Assembly: GCF_031987975.1 (NCBI RefSeq)
Contig: NZ_DALZYX010000007.1
Location: 302,251-366,250 of the forward strand
DNA length: 64,000 nucleotides
Direction of reading: 5' to 3'
Source: Pseudescherichia sp031987975
Lineage (GTDB): Bacteria > Pseudomonadota > Gammaproteobacteria > Enterobacterales > Enterobacteriaceae
Part shown: positions 25,829 through 34,942 of the stretch, one piece after another
How positions within the stretch are numbered: position 1 is the stretch's first letter
Layout: every line of letters starts with the position of its first letter
Program-made: the position numbers and the translations under genes
Notes under the pieces: model-generated
The model's input: the letters and a program-made list of their open reading frames with translations, nothing else
What the model was told of the DNA's origin: nothing
The model's database searches: none

Positions 25829-26328
25829 TTTTCTGCGAATGTGCCAGAGTATCCCCAGGGAGTCAAATGTTTTATCTGCGTCTTTTCAGGCGTAAAGCAT
25901 TGATAGCGTGCTTCTTCGGATAGGCCTGGCAGCCTTTTATCAGATAAAAAAGCCCGCTTATGTACGAAAATGCTGGATGCTTTCAGGCTATCTGCAGGCG
26001 TTGTCCTGCGCGGAATAGTACGCTTTTACTCTTATTTTAGTTTTGCTTAAGGGGGTGGTTGCGGCTATCAGCAGGCCGGCAGGGTGACCATAAATCTATT
26101 TGTAGTCGTTTTAATCTATCAATCACCAAATTTAGTAGGGAGGCAATGACCCAGCGTTGACTAATTTATTCGTGATGCCCTATGCTTTTAATATTAATTT
26201 TGTTTGCAAGATTAAACTATTACGGATATTGAGAATATTGCAGCAAAGCGTGCTGCATTAAATGCATTAAAAAACGGCCAATAAACGCTGTTTTAGGTGA
26301 TGCTCGTTAAGCGGAGAGGGATTTTCTC
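25829..26328. other. 500-bp non-coding stretch between the divergent microcin units
   Basis: AT-rich sequence in which I find no convincing gene on either strand. Short frames (28 codons from 26175; an ATG-less frame ending at 26272 that reads IAAKRAALNALKNGQ) lack start signals. In E492/H47-type clusters a microcin and its immunity gene could sit here; no double-glycine leader or Ser-rich tail is readable. A weak Fur-like GGATATTGAGAATATT lies near 26224-26239. Confidence 0.6.
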
Positions 26329-27486
26329 ATGCGTGTTCTTTTCATCGGCCCGCCCTTATACGGTCTGCTCTATCCCGTGCTGTCTCTCGCTCAGGGCTTT
26401 CGTGCCAATGGGCATGAGGTCACGATCGCCAGCGCCGGGAAATTTGCGCAAAAAGCGGCCGAGGCGGGCCTTGTAGCATTTGATGCTGCACCGATGCTCG
26501 ACTCCGAAGCCGAGTACTGTCAGCGGGAAGATCTGCGTAAAAGGGGCATAATCGGCACCAATAAGGGCAGTTTCTCATTTTTCAGCGATGAGATGACGGA
26601 TCGGCTGGTAGAATTTACCGGCCAATGGCGGCCCGATTTAATTATCTATCCGCCCCTTGGCCTGGCTGGTCCACTCGTCGCGGCAAAATTTGGTATTCCG
26701 GTGGTGATGCAAACGGTGGGGTTTGCCCATACGCCCTGGCATATACAGGGGGTGACACGCTCCCTGGCTAACGCCTATGCCCGTCATGGCGTTGCTGGCC
26801 CGCCACGGGATCTGGCGTGGATCGATGTCACTCCGCCGAGCATGAGCATCCTGCAAAACAATGGTGAACCCATCATTCCCATGCGGTACGTGCCTTACAA
26901 CGGCGGGGCGGTCTGGGAGAAGTGGTGGGAGAGATCGCCAGCGAGAAAGCGTCTGTTGGTCAGCCTGGGAACCGTCCAGCCGATGGCCGATGGGCTGGAT
27001 CCGATTGCCTGGATTATGGACTCAGCGGAGGAGGTAGATGCCGAGTTCATTCTTCAACTGGGCGCCAATGCCCGCCGCGGATTGCGCTCGCTGCCATCCA
27101 ACGTACGGCTGGTCGAGTGGATACCGATGGGCGTCTTTCTCAACGGAGCCGACGGCTTTATTCACCATGGTGGCGCGGGTAATACCCTGACGGCCCTGCA
27201 CTGCGGTATACCGCAGATTGTATTTGGTCAGGGAGCCGATCGCCCTGTAAATGCTCAGGCCGTTGTCAATCGCGGATGCGGTACTATTCCCGACGAAAAG
27301 GGGCTGACAAGCGATCTAATTAACTCATTTTTAGCGAACACGGCCTATCGTACGGCTTCGGTGCAGGTCGCCAAAGAGATGACGGCGCAGGCCACCCCCT
27401 CCGAAGTAGCCGTAAGCCTCGCTGCCACGGTGATGGGTAAAAATACGCGGATGAGCGATATAAAAATAATGGAATACTCATCATGA
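26329..27486 (+). CDS. mceC: Enterobactin C-glucosyltransferase (IroB/MceC/MchA-like)
   Basis: A 385-residue GT1/GT-B glycosyltransferase. The N-terminal half opens MRVLFIGPPLYGLLYPVLSL, and the C-terminal nucleotide-sugar site has GFIHHGGAGNTLTAL with the GIPQIVFGQGADRP block. IroB-type enzymes C-glucosylate enterobactin; in MccE492 the MceC product is the siderophore moiety that becomes attached to the peptide. GGAGAGGG precedes the start. It overlaps the IroD-like gene by ATGA and is divergent from mceJ. Confidence 0.88.
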   Translation: MRVLFIGPPLYGLLYPVLSLAQGFRANGHEVTIASAGKFAQKAAEAGLVAFDAAPMLDSEAEYCQREDLRKRGIIGTNKGSFSFFSDEMTDRLVEFTGQWRPDLIIYPPLGLAGPLVAAKFGIPVVMQTVGFAHTPWHIQGVTRSLANAYARHGVAGPPRDLAWIDVTPPSMSILQNNGEPIIPMRYVPYNGGAVWEKWWERSPARKRLLVSLGTVQPMADGLDPIAWIMDSAEEVDAEFILQLGANARRGLRSLPSNVRLVEWIPMGVFLNGADGFIHHGGAGNTLTALHCGIPQIVFGQGADRPVNAQAVVNRGCGTIPDEKGLTSDLINSFLANTAYRTASVQVAKEMTAQATPSEVAVSLAATVMGKNTRMSDIKIMEYSS

Positions 27487-28733
27487 GCGACGCCATCCCG
27501 TTCACGCCGCATGAGCCGGGCGCCATCGCCCGGATACACGCCCAGCTGGCGGCAGGGGCAGCGTCAGACGTCTCTCAATTCTGGCGTGATGTTGCCTTAG
27601 TCAGAGTACCTCTGAGCGCGGCGGTAAAGGGAGACAGCAACCAACGTGAAGTCACTTTTTTGTGGCGTTCGGCAGAGCCGTTGCAGGGCGTCTATGTTCG
27701 GCTGAACCGGATAACGGATAAGAAGAGCGTTGCAAAAGGGCTAATGACGCCTCTACCTGCCAGCGACGTCTGGTTTCTGACGCTGCGGTTGCCAGCCAGC
27801 TATTGTGGGTCATACACCATCGTCGAAATTCCTGACGGAACCGGATCCGAACAGATCGCTCAGCTTGGCAGCCGGTTCTCCCCGCTAAGCGGGCAGGCCG
27901 ATCCGCTTAATCCCGCGGTTGGCATTAACGTGCGCGGACTGGAAGAGTCCCTTCTGGCTCTGGATCGCGCCCCCCACCAGCGCGAGTGGGCTACGCAATC
28001 CGCCCCCGTTCGGGGAACCCTGTCGTCATCATTCTCCCGGGTTGCTGGCCATCAGCGCCGGATCCGCCTCTATCTTCCGGATGTGCCCGTCTCAGAGCCG
28101 TTGGGGTTGTTGGTAGTGCCTGACGCAGAGATATGGTTTGAGCGGCTGGGGCTACCCGCCGCTATCGACCACGGCATCAGCAGTGGCCGCTTGGGTCCGC
28201 TGGCCGTGCTGGGGGTAGATAACCTTGACGGATCGGATCGTAATACCCTGCTGGGCGGACGCAAAGCGCTGGTACTGGATATTGCTCAGCGGCTGGTGCC
28301 GCAGTTACGGATCGCCTATCCAGACAGGGTATGGGCAGGGCGTGAAAAAACCGTATTCGCGGGACAGAGCCTGGGGGGCGTAACGGCCTTCATGGCTGCC
28401 CTTTATGCTCCGGATACGTTCGGCTGCGTTCTCAGTCACTCACCTTCGATGTGGTGGACGCCCGATGAGAGCAAACCGCCATCGATGTTTAGCGAGAGTG
28501 CGAAATCCTGGGTAAGCGAGCAGGTGCTTGCTATGCCCCCCGACACAGTCCGCGTTCAACTCTGCGTAGGCAGTTTAGAAGGGGCGACGGTCGCCCATGT
28601 TGAGCAGCTGCACATGCGGCTGGTCGCCGCCGGGGTAGAGAGCGAGATGTCGATCTATACCGGCGGCCACGACTATGCCTGGTGGCGTGGTGCGTTGATA
28701 GAGGGTTTGGCCAACGTTTACGCACAGGTTTAA
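27483..28733 (+). CDS. mceD: Enterobactin/salmochelin esterase (IroD/Fes/MceD-like)
   Basis: A 416-residue serine esterase with an N-terminal Fes-type domain (about 1-150) and a C-terminal alpha/beta hydrolase. The nucleophile is Ser296 in GQSLGG, and His396 in GGHDYAWW is the likely catalytic His. It linearises or cleaves cyclic glucosylated enterobactin. Coupled to mceC by a 4-bp overlap. No signal peptide, so cytoplasmic. It might also release iron from imported siderophore. Confidence 0.88.
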   Translation: MSDAIPFTPHEPGAIARIHAQLAAGAASDVSQFWRDVALVRVPLSAAVKGDSNQREVTFLWRSAEPLQGVYVRLNRITDKKSVAKGLMTPLPASDVWFLTLRLPASYCGSYTIVEIPDGTGSEQIAQLGSRFSPLSGQADPLNPAVGINVRGLEESLLALDRAPHQREWATQSAPVRGTLSSSFSRVAGHQRRIRLYLPDVPVSEPLGLLVVPDAEIWFERLGLPAAIDHGISSGRLGPLAVLGVDNLDGSDRNTLLGGRKALVLDIAQRLVPQLRIAYPDRVWAGREKTVFAGQSLGGVTAFMAALYAPDTFGCVLSHSPSMWWTPDESKPPSMFSESAKSWVSEQVLAMPPDTVRVQLCVGSLEGATVAHVEQLHMRLVAAGVESEMSIYTGGHDYAWWRGALIEGLANVYAQV

Positions 28734-28927
28734 AGCAGCATTCTCGCCAATGAATCATGCTGCAGACTATGGCATAAACGGGGAGACAGACTACACTCTC
28801 GGAGATACCTTTTAGCCTGATTACGTTTTTTACGGTATCGCCATAGCTTAAACCGGTACATTATGGACTAGATTGTTTAGCGTCGTACCGTTTGAAACTT
28901 CCGGCAAAAGAAGCAACTGGCACAGAT

Positions 28928-29194
28928 ATGAATAGATTCGATGATAAAAGATTGACCGATATTGTGCTGGGAGAAGCCATTCTTGCTCTTTTGAGCGAGG
29001 GCGATCCCATAACGCCATCCAGCTTGATTAAACAACTTCAGCTTATGGCCCTCGCGGAAAACATAGCGTTCAGAAAGCAAGCCTTTACCAACGCTATTAT
29101 GGAAGTACAGAGCAGTCTTTTGGTTCAGTCCGCAGAGTTCAACGGTTTTTATGCCGTTAGCGAGTATCCCTCCGGCAGTAAAATGATCCACTGA
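28928..29194 (+). CDS. AriR/YmgB-like small regulatory protein
   Basis: About 88 residues from the ATG at 28928 (a longer frame opens at 28892). The central helices (LTDIVLGEAILALLSEGDPI, then IKQLQLM and AFTNAIMEV) resemble the YmgB/AriR/YcgZ connector family, short helical proteins that act on biofilm and RcsB-linked or blue-light regulation in E. coli. The ribosome-binding site is weak. It stands alone between the microcin genes and the Zur-controlled operon. Confidence 0.6.
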   Translation: MNRFDDKRLTDIVLGEAILALLSEGDPITPSSLIKQLQLMALAENIAFRKQAFTNAIMEVQSSLLVQSAEFNGFYAVSEYPSGSKMIH

Positions 29195-29383
29195 TAGCCA
29201 GCGCGCTATCTCCTCCTGGGATCATTCTGATCTGTCGTCAAGCGCGCGTATGGTCATGGCAAAGTCCCGGTTATACGCGCAATCAGCAGTGCGTTCCGTC
29301 TGCTGTTGTACTGTCTCCATCGTATAAAAATTACCCTGACTATCCTTGCCACCAACCTCATATTCAGGTCTTGAACCTGAATA

Positions 29384-29400
29384 ATGTTATGTTATAACAT
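29384..29400. promoter_or_regulatory. Zur box upstream of the COG0523 GTPase operon
   Basis: ATGTTATGTTATAACAT matches the core of the E. coli Zur consensus (ATGTTATANTATAACAT) at all but one defined position. It sits within a perfect 16-bp palindrome (29387-29402) and ends 28 bp before the start codon of the GTPase gene, where bound Zur would block transcription when zinc is plentiful. Confidence 0.85.
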
Positions 29401-29427
29401 AATGTAAATAATGAGGGGTAAGTAAAT

Positions 29428-30666
29428 ATGGCAGAAACAATCATCAAAACAGGCGCAGTGAAGCGTTTACCGGTTACCGTCCTGTCCGGTTTTTTGGGCG
29501 CAGGGAAAACCACGCTGCTTAACCATATTCTGAACAACCGGGAGAGCCGACGCGTGGCGGTTATCGTTAACGATATGTCAGAGGTCAATATCGACGCCGC
29601 GCTGGTCAGAGACGGCGGGGCCGAGCTGTCGCGCACCGACGAGAAACTGGTTGAGATGAGCAACGGCTGCATCTGCTGCACGCTGCGAGAAGATCTCCTT
29701 ATTGAGGTAAACCGTCTGGCCCGCGAGGGACGCTTTGATCAGCTGGTGATCGAGTCCACCGGCATCGCGGAGCCGCTCCCGGTCGCGGAGACCTTTACCT
29801 TCGCCGACGATGAGGGGCGAAGCCTCGCGGACGTGGCGCGCCTCGATACCATGGTTACCGTCATCGATGCCTTTAACTTTCTTAACGACTACGGCTCGGA
29901 AGAGAGCATCCACTCGCGGGGTGAATCGTTAGGCGAAGACGATACCCGCAGCGTGGTCGATCTGCTGATCGAACAGGTAGAGTTTTGCGATGTGCTGGTG
30001 ATCAACAAGATCGATCTGATCAGCGACGAGCAGCAGCGCCGGTTGCTGGCTATTCTGCGCTCCCTCAACCCTGGGGCGAAAGTGGTGACTGCGCAATTCG
30101 GCCAGGTGCCGCTTAGCGAGGTACTGAATACCGGGCTGTTTGATTTCGCCAAAGCCGCCCAGGCACCGGGCTGGCTTAAGGAGCTGCGTGGAGAGCATAC
30201 CCCGGAGACGGAGGAGTATGGCATCAGCAGCTTTGCTTACCGCGCCCGTCGGCCTTTCCATCCGGCCCGCTTCGCGCAGGTGATGGAGAACGAGCTGGTG
30301 GGCGTTGTGCGCTCGAAAGGCTATTTCTGGCTGGCCAGCCGACCGGAATTTGCCGGCTCCTGGTCTCACGCGGGCGGGGTGGCGCGTCAGGGGCTGGCGG
30401 GAAGCTGGTGGGCCAGCACTCCCCGGGAGCGCTGGCCTGAGGATGAGGAGTCGTTGCAGTTTATTATGGCTAACTGGCTTGAGGGGGTTGGCGATGCCCG
30501 TCAGGAGCTGGTGTTTATCGGAATGGAGATGGACGAGACGCGGCTACGGGCGCAGCTGGATGCGGCTCTGCTGACGGACAGGGAGATGGCCGAGGGACCG
30601 CAGCGGTGGGCAGGCTACGATGATCCCATAGACCCCTGGTTTGAGGAGAGCAGTGATGCGCAATAG
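29428..30666 (+). CDS. Zur-controlled COG0523 (CobW/ZigA-like) metallochaperone GTPase
   Basis: A 412-residue G3E-family GTPase. Walker A GFLGAGKTT is at residues 21-29, the metal-binding CICC motif at 81-84, the ESTGIAEP switch follows, and the base-recognition NKID lies near residue 193. The C-terminal CobW_C domain carries FHPARFAQVM. COG0523 proteins under Zur deliver zinc to essential enzymes during starvation. The gene overlaps the binding-protein gene by 11 bp, so transport and chaperone functions are co-expressed. AGGGG precedes the ATG. Confidence 0.9.
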   Translation: MAETIIKTGAVKRLPVTVLSGFLGAGKTTLLNHILNNRESRRVAVIVNDMSEVNIDAALVRDGGAELSRTDEKLVEMSNGCICCTLREDLLIEVNRLAREGRFDQLVIESTGIAEPLPVAETFTFADDEGRSLADVARLDTMVTVIDAFNFLNDYGSEESIHSRGESLGEDDTRSVVDLLIEQVEFCDVLVINKIDLISDEQQRRLLAILRSLNPGAKVVTAQFGQVPLSEVLNTGLFDFAKAAQAPGWLKELRGEHTPETEEYGISSFAYRARRPFHPARFAQVMENELVGVVRSKGYFWLASRPEFAGSWSHAGGVARQGLAGSWWASTPRERWPEDEESLQFIMANWLEGVGDARQELVFIGMEMDETRLRAQLDAALLTDREMAEGPQRWAGYDDPIDPWFEESSDAQ

Positions 30667-31666
30667 TCGTCTGCTCCTGCTCGCCGCGCTGCTCGGCTTT
30701 GCCACCGTCGCGCCCGCCGCCGCTTTCCCCGTCACGGTAGAGAACTGCAGCGTGACCCAAACCTTTATCGCGCCGCCGCAAAAGGTGGTCACCGTCGGGC
30801 AGCATGAAACCGAACTCCTGCTGGCCCTGGGATTGGGCAATAAAATCAGCGCCACCTCGGTATGGTTTGGCAAACTCCCCGAGTCGCTCGCCGGGGAGGG
30901 CAAGGATCTGAAAAAACTGGCGGAGAACTCACCCTCGTTTGAAGCGGTAGTGGCCCAGAGACCAGATCTGGTTCTCGCCCAGTATCACTGGCACATTGGG
31001 CCGCAGGGGGAGGTGGGTACCCGGGAGCAGTTTGCTAGCCTCGGGATCAACACGTGGATTTCACCTGCCGACTGTATCGGTAAAAACGTGACCGATACCT
31101 CTAACGCCGACGGGGCGCGGAGCGTTCCCTTCTCATTGCAGGCCATTGAAAAGGAGGTGAGCCAGCTTGCGGCTATCTTCGGTATTCCGGAGCGGGGCCG
31201 GAAGCTTAATCAGGCGCTGGCCGAACGCATCGCCCACGCGCAGCGCCAGGCTGATGCTCATCGTCAGCATCCGCTGAAGGTGGTGTTCTGGTTCTCCAGC
31301 AGTCGTCTGAACGGCGATCCGTGGGTGGCGGGTAACTACGGCGCGCCAGGCTGGATCAGCAAAACGCTTGGCCTGACCAACGTTGTTGAGTCAAAGGATG
31401 AGTGGCCTGCGGTAACCTGGGAGTCCATTGCCCGCGCGCAGCCCGATATCATCGTCATTGCCGACATGGAACGCCGTCTCTATCCGGCTGACGACGTAGC
31501 GGTGAAGGCGCAGTTCCTGCGCAGCGATCCGGTGACGAAGGCTATTCCTGCCGTGAAAAACAACCGCATCATCGTGGTGCCCGCCATGTCTCTGAATCCC
31601 TCTCTCAGGAACGTGGATGCCGTTGAGCTGATTGGCGACAGGCTGGCGGATCGGGCTAAGTCATGA
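30656..31666 (+). CDS. Periplasmic binding protein, FepB/BtuF-type
   Basis: About 336 residues with a signal peptide (RNSRLLLLAALLGF to APAAA). The helical-backbone (class III) fold shows in VVTVGQHETELLLALGLG, RPDLVLAQYHW and IVVPAMSLNPS. Such proteins bind metal-chelates, corrinoids or heme. The start at 30656 overlaps the GTPase end. One paired Cys (SPADCIGKN) and VENCS near the N-terminus might form a disulfide. Zur control points to zinc, perhaps carried by a metallophore. Confidence 0.8.
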   Translation: MRNSRLLLLAALLGFATVAPAAAFPVTVENCSVTQTFIAPPQKVVTVGQHETELLLALGLGNKISATSVWFGKLPESLAGEGKDLKKLAENSPSFEAVVAQRPDLVLAQYHWHIGPQGEVGTREQFASLGINTWISPADCIGKNVTDTSNADGARSVPFSLQAIEKEVSQLAAIFGIPERGRKLNQALAERIAHAQRQADAHRQHPLKVVFWFSSSRLNGDPWVAGNYGAPGWISKTLGLTNVVESKDEWPAVTWESIARAQPDIIVIADMERRLYPADDVAVKAQFLRSDPVTKAIPAVKNNRIIVVPAMSLNPSLRNVDAVELIGDRLADRAKS

Positions 31667-32694
31667 GTCATGCTTTATCAGGATGGCGCGCTGCCGGCCT
31701 TATGCTGGCCTGCGTGCCGGGGCTGCCGCTGATGCTGGTGCTGGCGGCAACCATTGGCGATATGCCGATCTCTTTTGGTGATACCGCGAGGGCGATCGGT
31801 AACGGGCTGGGATTAACTGCCTTTTCACTCCCTGGCGTAGAGGCCGGGATCGTCTGGCAATACCGGATGAGCCGGGCGGTGATGGCGGCATGCAGCGGCG
31901 GCGGACTGGCGCTGTGTGGGCTGGTAATGCAGGCCATTTTGCGTAACCCGCTGGCGGAACCCTATCTGCTGGGTATCTCTGCCGGCGCCTCGCTGGGGGC
32001 GGTGGGCGTTATGCTGCTGGGCATCGGTGGCAGCGTCCTGAGCATCAGCGGCGGGGCATTCGTTGGTGCCTGTCTGGCATTTGGCCTGATCGTGTTGATC
32101 ACCCGGGGGATGAGCGACAGCCCGCCGCGTATCCTGCTGGCGGGTATCGCCGGTACTCAGCTGTTTAACGCGCTGACCGCATACGTGGTCAGCACCTCGG
32201 CCAATGCCGAGCAGTCACGCAGCGTGATGTTCTGGCTGCTGGGGAGCTTAAGCGGCGTACGCTGGCCAGACGCGCTGCTGAGTCTGGGAGTCACGCTGCT
32301 GGGATTTCTGATCGTGATGCGATTTGCGCGTGCGCTCGATACCTTCACCTTTGGCGATGAGGTCTCAACCACGCTCGGGATCCCGGTCACCTTTGTGCGT
32401 ATTGCATTACTGCTCACCACGGCGCTGATCACCGCCAACATCGTCAGCGCTATCGGCGCAGTCGGCTTTGTCGGCCTGGTCATTCCCCACGTGACACGCA
32501 TGCTCACCGGCGCGGGCCACGTTGTTACCGTGCCCGTAGCCTTTCTGATCGGCAGCCATTTTATGATCGTGGCCGATATTGTCTCGCGGACGTTAATTAC
32601 TCATCAGGTGCTGCCCATCGGGGTGGTCACAGCCCTGGTAGGCGCGCCCGCCTTTGTTGTGCTCCTCTACCGGAGCCGGGAGAAAAATCAGTGA
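31663..32694 (+). CDS. FecCD-family ABC permease
   Basis: A 343-residue inner-membrane permease with about 10 hydrophobic helices, typical of the BtuC/FecCD family; ILRNPLAEPYLLGISAGASLGA and GFVGLVIPHVTRML are its hallmark stretches. It overlaps the binding-protein gene (ATGA) and the ATPase gene (GTGA). One copy suggests a homodimeric channel as in BtuCD. Confidence 0.88.
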   Translation: MSHALSGWRAAGLMLACVPGLPLMLVLAATIGDMPISFGDTARAIGNGLGLTAFSLPGVEAGIVWQYRMSRAVMAACSGGGLALCGLVMQAILRNPLAEPYLLGISAGASLGAVGVMLLGIGGSVLSISGGAFVGACLAFGLIVLITRGMSDSPPRILLAGIAGTQLFNALTAYVVSTSANAEQSRSVMFWLLGSLSGVRWPDALLSLGVTLLGFLIVMRFARALDTFTFGDEVSTTLGIPVTFVRIALLLTTALITANIVSAIGAVGFVGLVIPHVTRMLTGAGHVVTVPVAFLIGSHFMIVADIVSRTLITHQVLPIGVVTALVGAPAFVVLLYRSREKNQ

Positions 32695-33464
32695 ACATAA
32701 ACGCTGAACGGCTGGAGGTTCGCCTCCAGTCACGAACAATCCTGAACAATGTCAGCCTGGCGCTGGCGGGCGGGCAGACCATCGGCCTGCTGGGACCCAA
32801 CGGCTCGGGTAAATCGACGCTGCTCCGCTGCCTGGCGGGGCTTTATCCTGCGCTTAAACCGCGTGTTCACCTCAATGGCGATCCGTTAAGCGCTCTTCCG
32901 CTGAAATCGCTGGCGCGCCGGATGGCCTTCGTCCCCCAGCATGCGGACGCCGACGGCGAACTCAGCGTGGAGCAGATTGTCCGCCTTGGGCGCACGCCGC
33001 ACCGCCGAGCGTTCGGATCTCTGCGTGCCGACGACTGCGCCGCCGTAGAGAAGGCGATGAGCCTGATGCAGCTGGCCGGGCTGCGGCACCGGCTATGGCG
33101 TCAGCTCTCTGGCGGGGAGCGCCAGCGCTGCCAGATTGCCCGAGCGCTGGCCCAGCAGCCAGAGGTATTGCTGCTTGATGAGCCTACCAACCATCTTGAT
33201 ATTCATCACCAGCTGGAGCTGATGGGGTTGATATCCCGGCTGCCAATGACGGTGGTGATCGCCCTGCACGATCTCAATCTGGCGGCAAACTACTGCCAGC
33301 AGCTGGTGCTGATCGAGATGGGAAAGGTGGTCAGCGTCGGGACGCCAGAGGCGGTGCTCACCCCGGATGAAATAGAGAGGCGGTGGAAGGTGCAGGCAAA
33401 AGTGCAGAGAGAGGAGGGCGGCACGATGAGTATTTACTATCTCCCCATCCGCCGCCCGATATAA
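32691..33464 (+). CDS. FecE/BtuD-type ABC ATPase
   Basis: A 257-residue ATPase starting at GTG 32691, overlapping the permease stop. Walker A GPNGSGKST is near residue 35, the signature LSGGERQR about 140, Walker B VLLLDEPTNHLD, and the switch His in ALHDLNLAANY. It completes the Zur-controlled importer. The C-terminal 20 residues (EGGTMSIYYLPIRRP) are unusual for the family. Its stop lies 2 bp from the end of the convergent isomerase gene. Confidence 0.88.
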   Translation: MNINAERLEVRLQSRTILNNVSLALAGGQTIGLLGPNGSGKSTLLRCLAGLYPALKPRVHLNGDPLSALPLKSLARRMAFVPQHADADGELSVEQIVRLGRTPHRRAFGSLRADDCAAVEKAMSLMQLAGLRHRLWRQLSGGERQRCQIARALAQQPEVLLLDEPTNHLDIHHQLELMGLISRLPMTVVIALHDLNLAANYCQQLVLIEMGKVVSVGTPEAVLTPDEIERRWKVQAKVQREEGGTMSIYYLPIRRPI

Positions 33465-33466
33465 CC

Positions 33467-34885
33467 CTACCGGTGCAGATAGGTGCTAACCCCGAGGTAG
33501 CGCGTGAAGGCCTCCTGCAAGATTTCAGCGCTGGCAGAGTGGTTCATGGCCACGTGGTGCTCAAAGCCGTTGCGGCAGATCCACGCCAGCAGATTCTCCA
33601 GGTGCGGAACCTGAATCACCGCCCGGCAGCCGACGGTATCCAGCGGATCGTCCACCGACTGGCCTTCGCCGACGTAGGCTTTGATCTCGCCGGTGAGATC
33701 GTCCGTGCTCAGGCGGAAGTAGGTCAGGTTGCCGCTCTTCAGGCGGCCATGCACCGCCCCGCAGGTGTTCTCTTTCCCGACGGTGGTGCCGATGATATCG
33801 GCGGTGCCCATGTGCGGATCCTCAAGGCTGGCCGACGCGAAGTTGCCGCAGTGGAACAGCACGCACTTGTCGCGATCGTCGCCAAAGTTGTTGTTCCAGT
33901 CGGCAATGGAGGCCGGACTCATATTACTGCTGGCGAGGGCGTACATCGACAGCGCGCCCATTACATCTACCTCACAGGCGCTGGGCATCAGCTGCCCGGA
34001 CATAATGCTCATAATCGAGCAGACGTTGATGCCGAGGTTCTCCTGTAGCGATGTCCAGCACTGGATGGCGGTGGTGTCGATATCGTTGGCGATAACCCAC
34101 TCGCTGATGACCACGAACAGCTTCGCCATGGTGACGATTTTATCTGCCGGGATCCCACTGGCATCGGCGTTGTCGAGCAGCAGGCGGCGTTTCTCATCGA
34201 CGCGAATATCGTCATCGCGCAGCTGCTTGACCCGGGTAAAGACCTCGGAGAGATCCAGCGTCTCAACCGCAATCCCCAGCCGCTCAAGCAGCTTCTCGCT
34301 GTAACGCACGGTGTTGAAGCCAGCCGGGCGTGCGCCGATGGCCCCGACGCGGACGCCGCGCATGCTGCTCACCACGCGGCAGATCTGTTCGAAGCGGCGG
34401 AGATCCTGTTCAAATACCTCGCCGCTGAGGGCGCAGACGTGCTGGGTGGTCAGGGTAAAGGGGATGCCGTACTGACGCAGGTTGTTGCAAAGGGAGATCT
34501 TGCCGCAGAAGCTGTCCCGGCGCGTCGCCAGTCCCATCTTATCGAGGTTGTCCTCTTCGGCCTGGATCAGTACCGGGACGTTAAGGCCCGAGAGACGCAG
34601 GGTCTCAGCTACCGCTTTCTCATCGCCAAAGTTAGGCAGCAGCACCACCACGCCGTGGATCTCATCCCGGTGGGCGCGAAACAGCTCGGCGCAGATTTTT
34701 GCATCCTGACGGGTTTCGACCCCGCCCAGCTCGGTCTGCGTATCGTCAAGCATAATGGTGTTGATACCCAGCCGTGCAAAGAGCGTCGTAGCTTGCTCGC
34801 GCGCTTCGGCCACCAGATAGCTGGGGAAAAATCCACGGTTGCCGATAATGACGCCCATGGTCAGGTTCTGCGGTATTCGGGACAT
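33467..34885 (-). CDS. L-fucose/L-arabinose isomerase-family protein
   Basis: About 472 residues of the FucI/AraA-like fold. Metal-site candidates are the Glu in LMPSACEVDVMGA and the His in VLFHCGNFA, and FCGKISLCNN is a typical block. Sulfoquinovose isomerase and other ketose-aldose isomerases also belong here, so the sugar is not determined. I chose the start at 34885, which has GGAGAG upstream, over an in-frame start 39 bp earlier. It is divergent from the SorC-type regulator and shares a 34-bp upstream element with the sugar ABC operon. Confidence 0.75.
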   Translation of the reverse strand: MSRIPQNLTMGVIIGNRGFFPSYLVAEAREQATTLFARLGINTIMLDDTQTELGGVETRQDAKICAELFRAHRDEIHGVVVLLPNFGDEKAVAETLRLSGLNVPVLIQAEEDNLDKMGLATRRDSFCGKISLCNNLRQYGIPFTLTTQHVCALSGEVFEQDLRRFEQICRVVSSMRGVRVGAIGARPAGFNTVRYSEKLLERLGIAVETLDLSEVFTRVKQLRDDDIRVDEKRRLLLDNADASGIPADKIVTMAKLFVVISEWVIANDIDTTAIQCWTSLQENLGINVCSIMSIMSGQLMPSACEVDVMGALSMYALASSNMSPASIADWNNNFGDDRDKCVLFHCGNFASASLEDPHMGTADIIGTTVGKENTCGAVHGRLKSGNLTYFRLSTDDLTGEIKAYVGEGQSVDDPLDTVGCRAVIQVPHLENLLAWICRNGFEHHVAMNHSASAEILQEAFTRYLGVSTYLHR

Positions 34886-34908
34886 TGTTCTCTCTCCAGT
34901 AATCTTTC

Positions 34909-34942
34909 TTGAATATATATTCATTTATGATTTATTATTCAT
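34909..34942. promoter_or_regulatory. 34-bp operator-like element, copy A
   Basis: Identical at 30 of 34 positions to 40298-40331. It starts with the palindrome TGAATATATATTCA, followed by ATGATTTATTATTCAT. It lies 24 bp upstream of the isomerase start, in the gap shared with the regulator gene. Confidence 0.7.

Noticed and set aside
26222..26272. Frame reading IAAKRAALNALKNGQ before mceC, reminiscent of a bacteriocin fragment
   Set aside because: No start codon in frame (a TAA precedes it), only 16 codons; cannot be separated from chance.
28752..28817. 21-codon ORF directly after mceD as a possible mini-microcin
   Set aside because: No ribosome site, no leader cleavage motif, no Ser-rich tail.
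29222..29320. 32-codon minus-strand ORF upstream of the Zur box, open further upstream without a start
   Set aside because: No ribosome site and no recognised motif; possibly the remnant of a longer gene, but unsupported.
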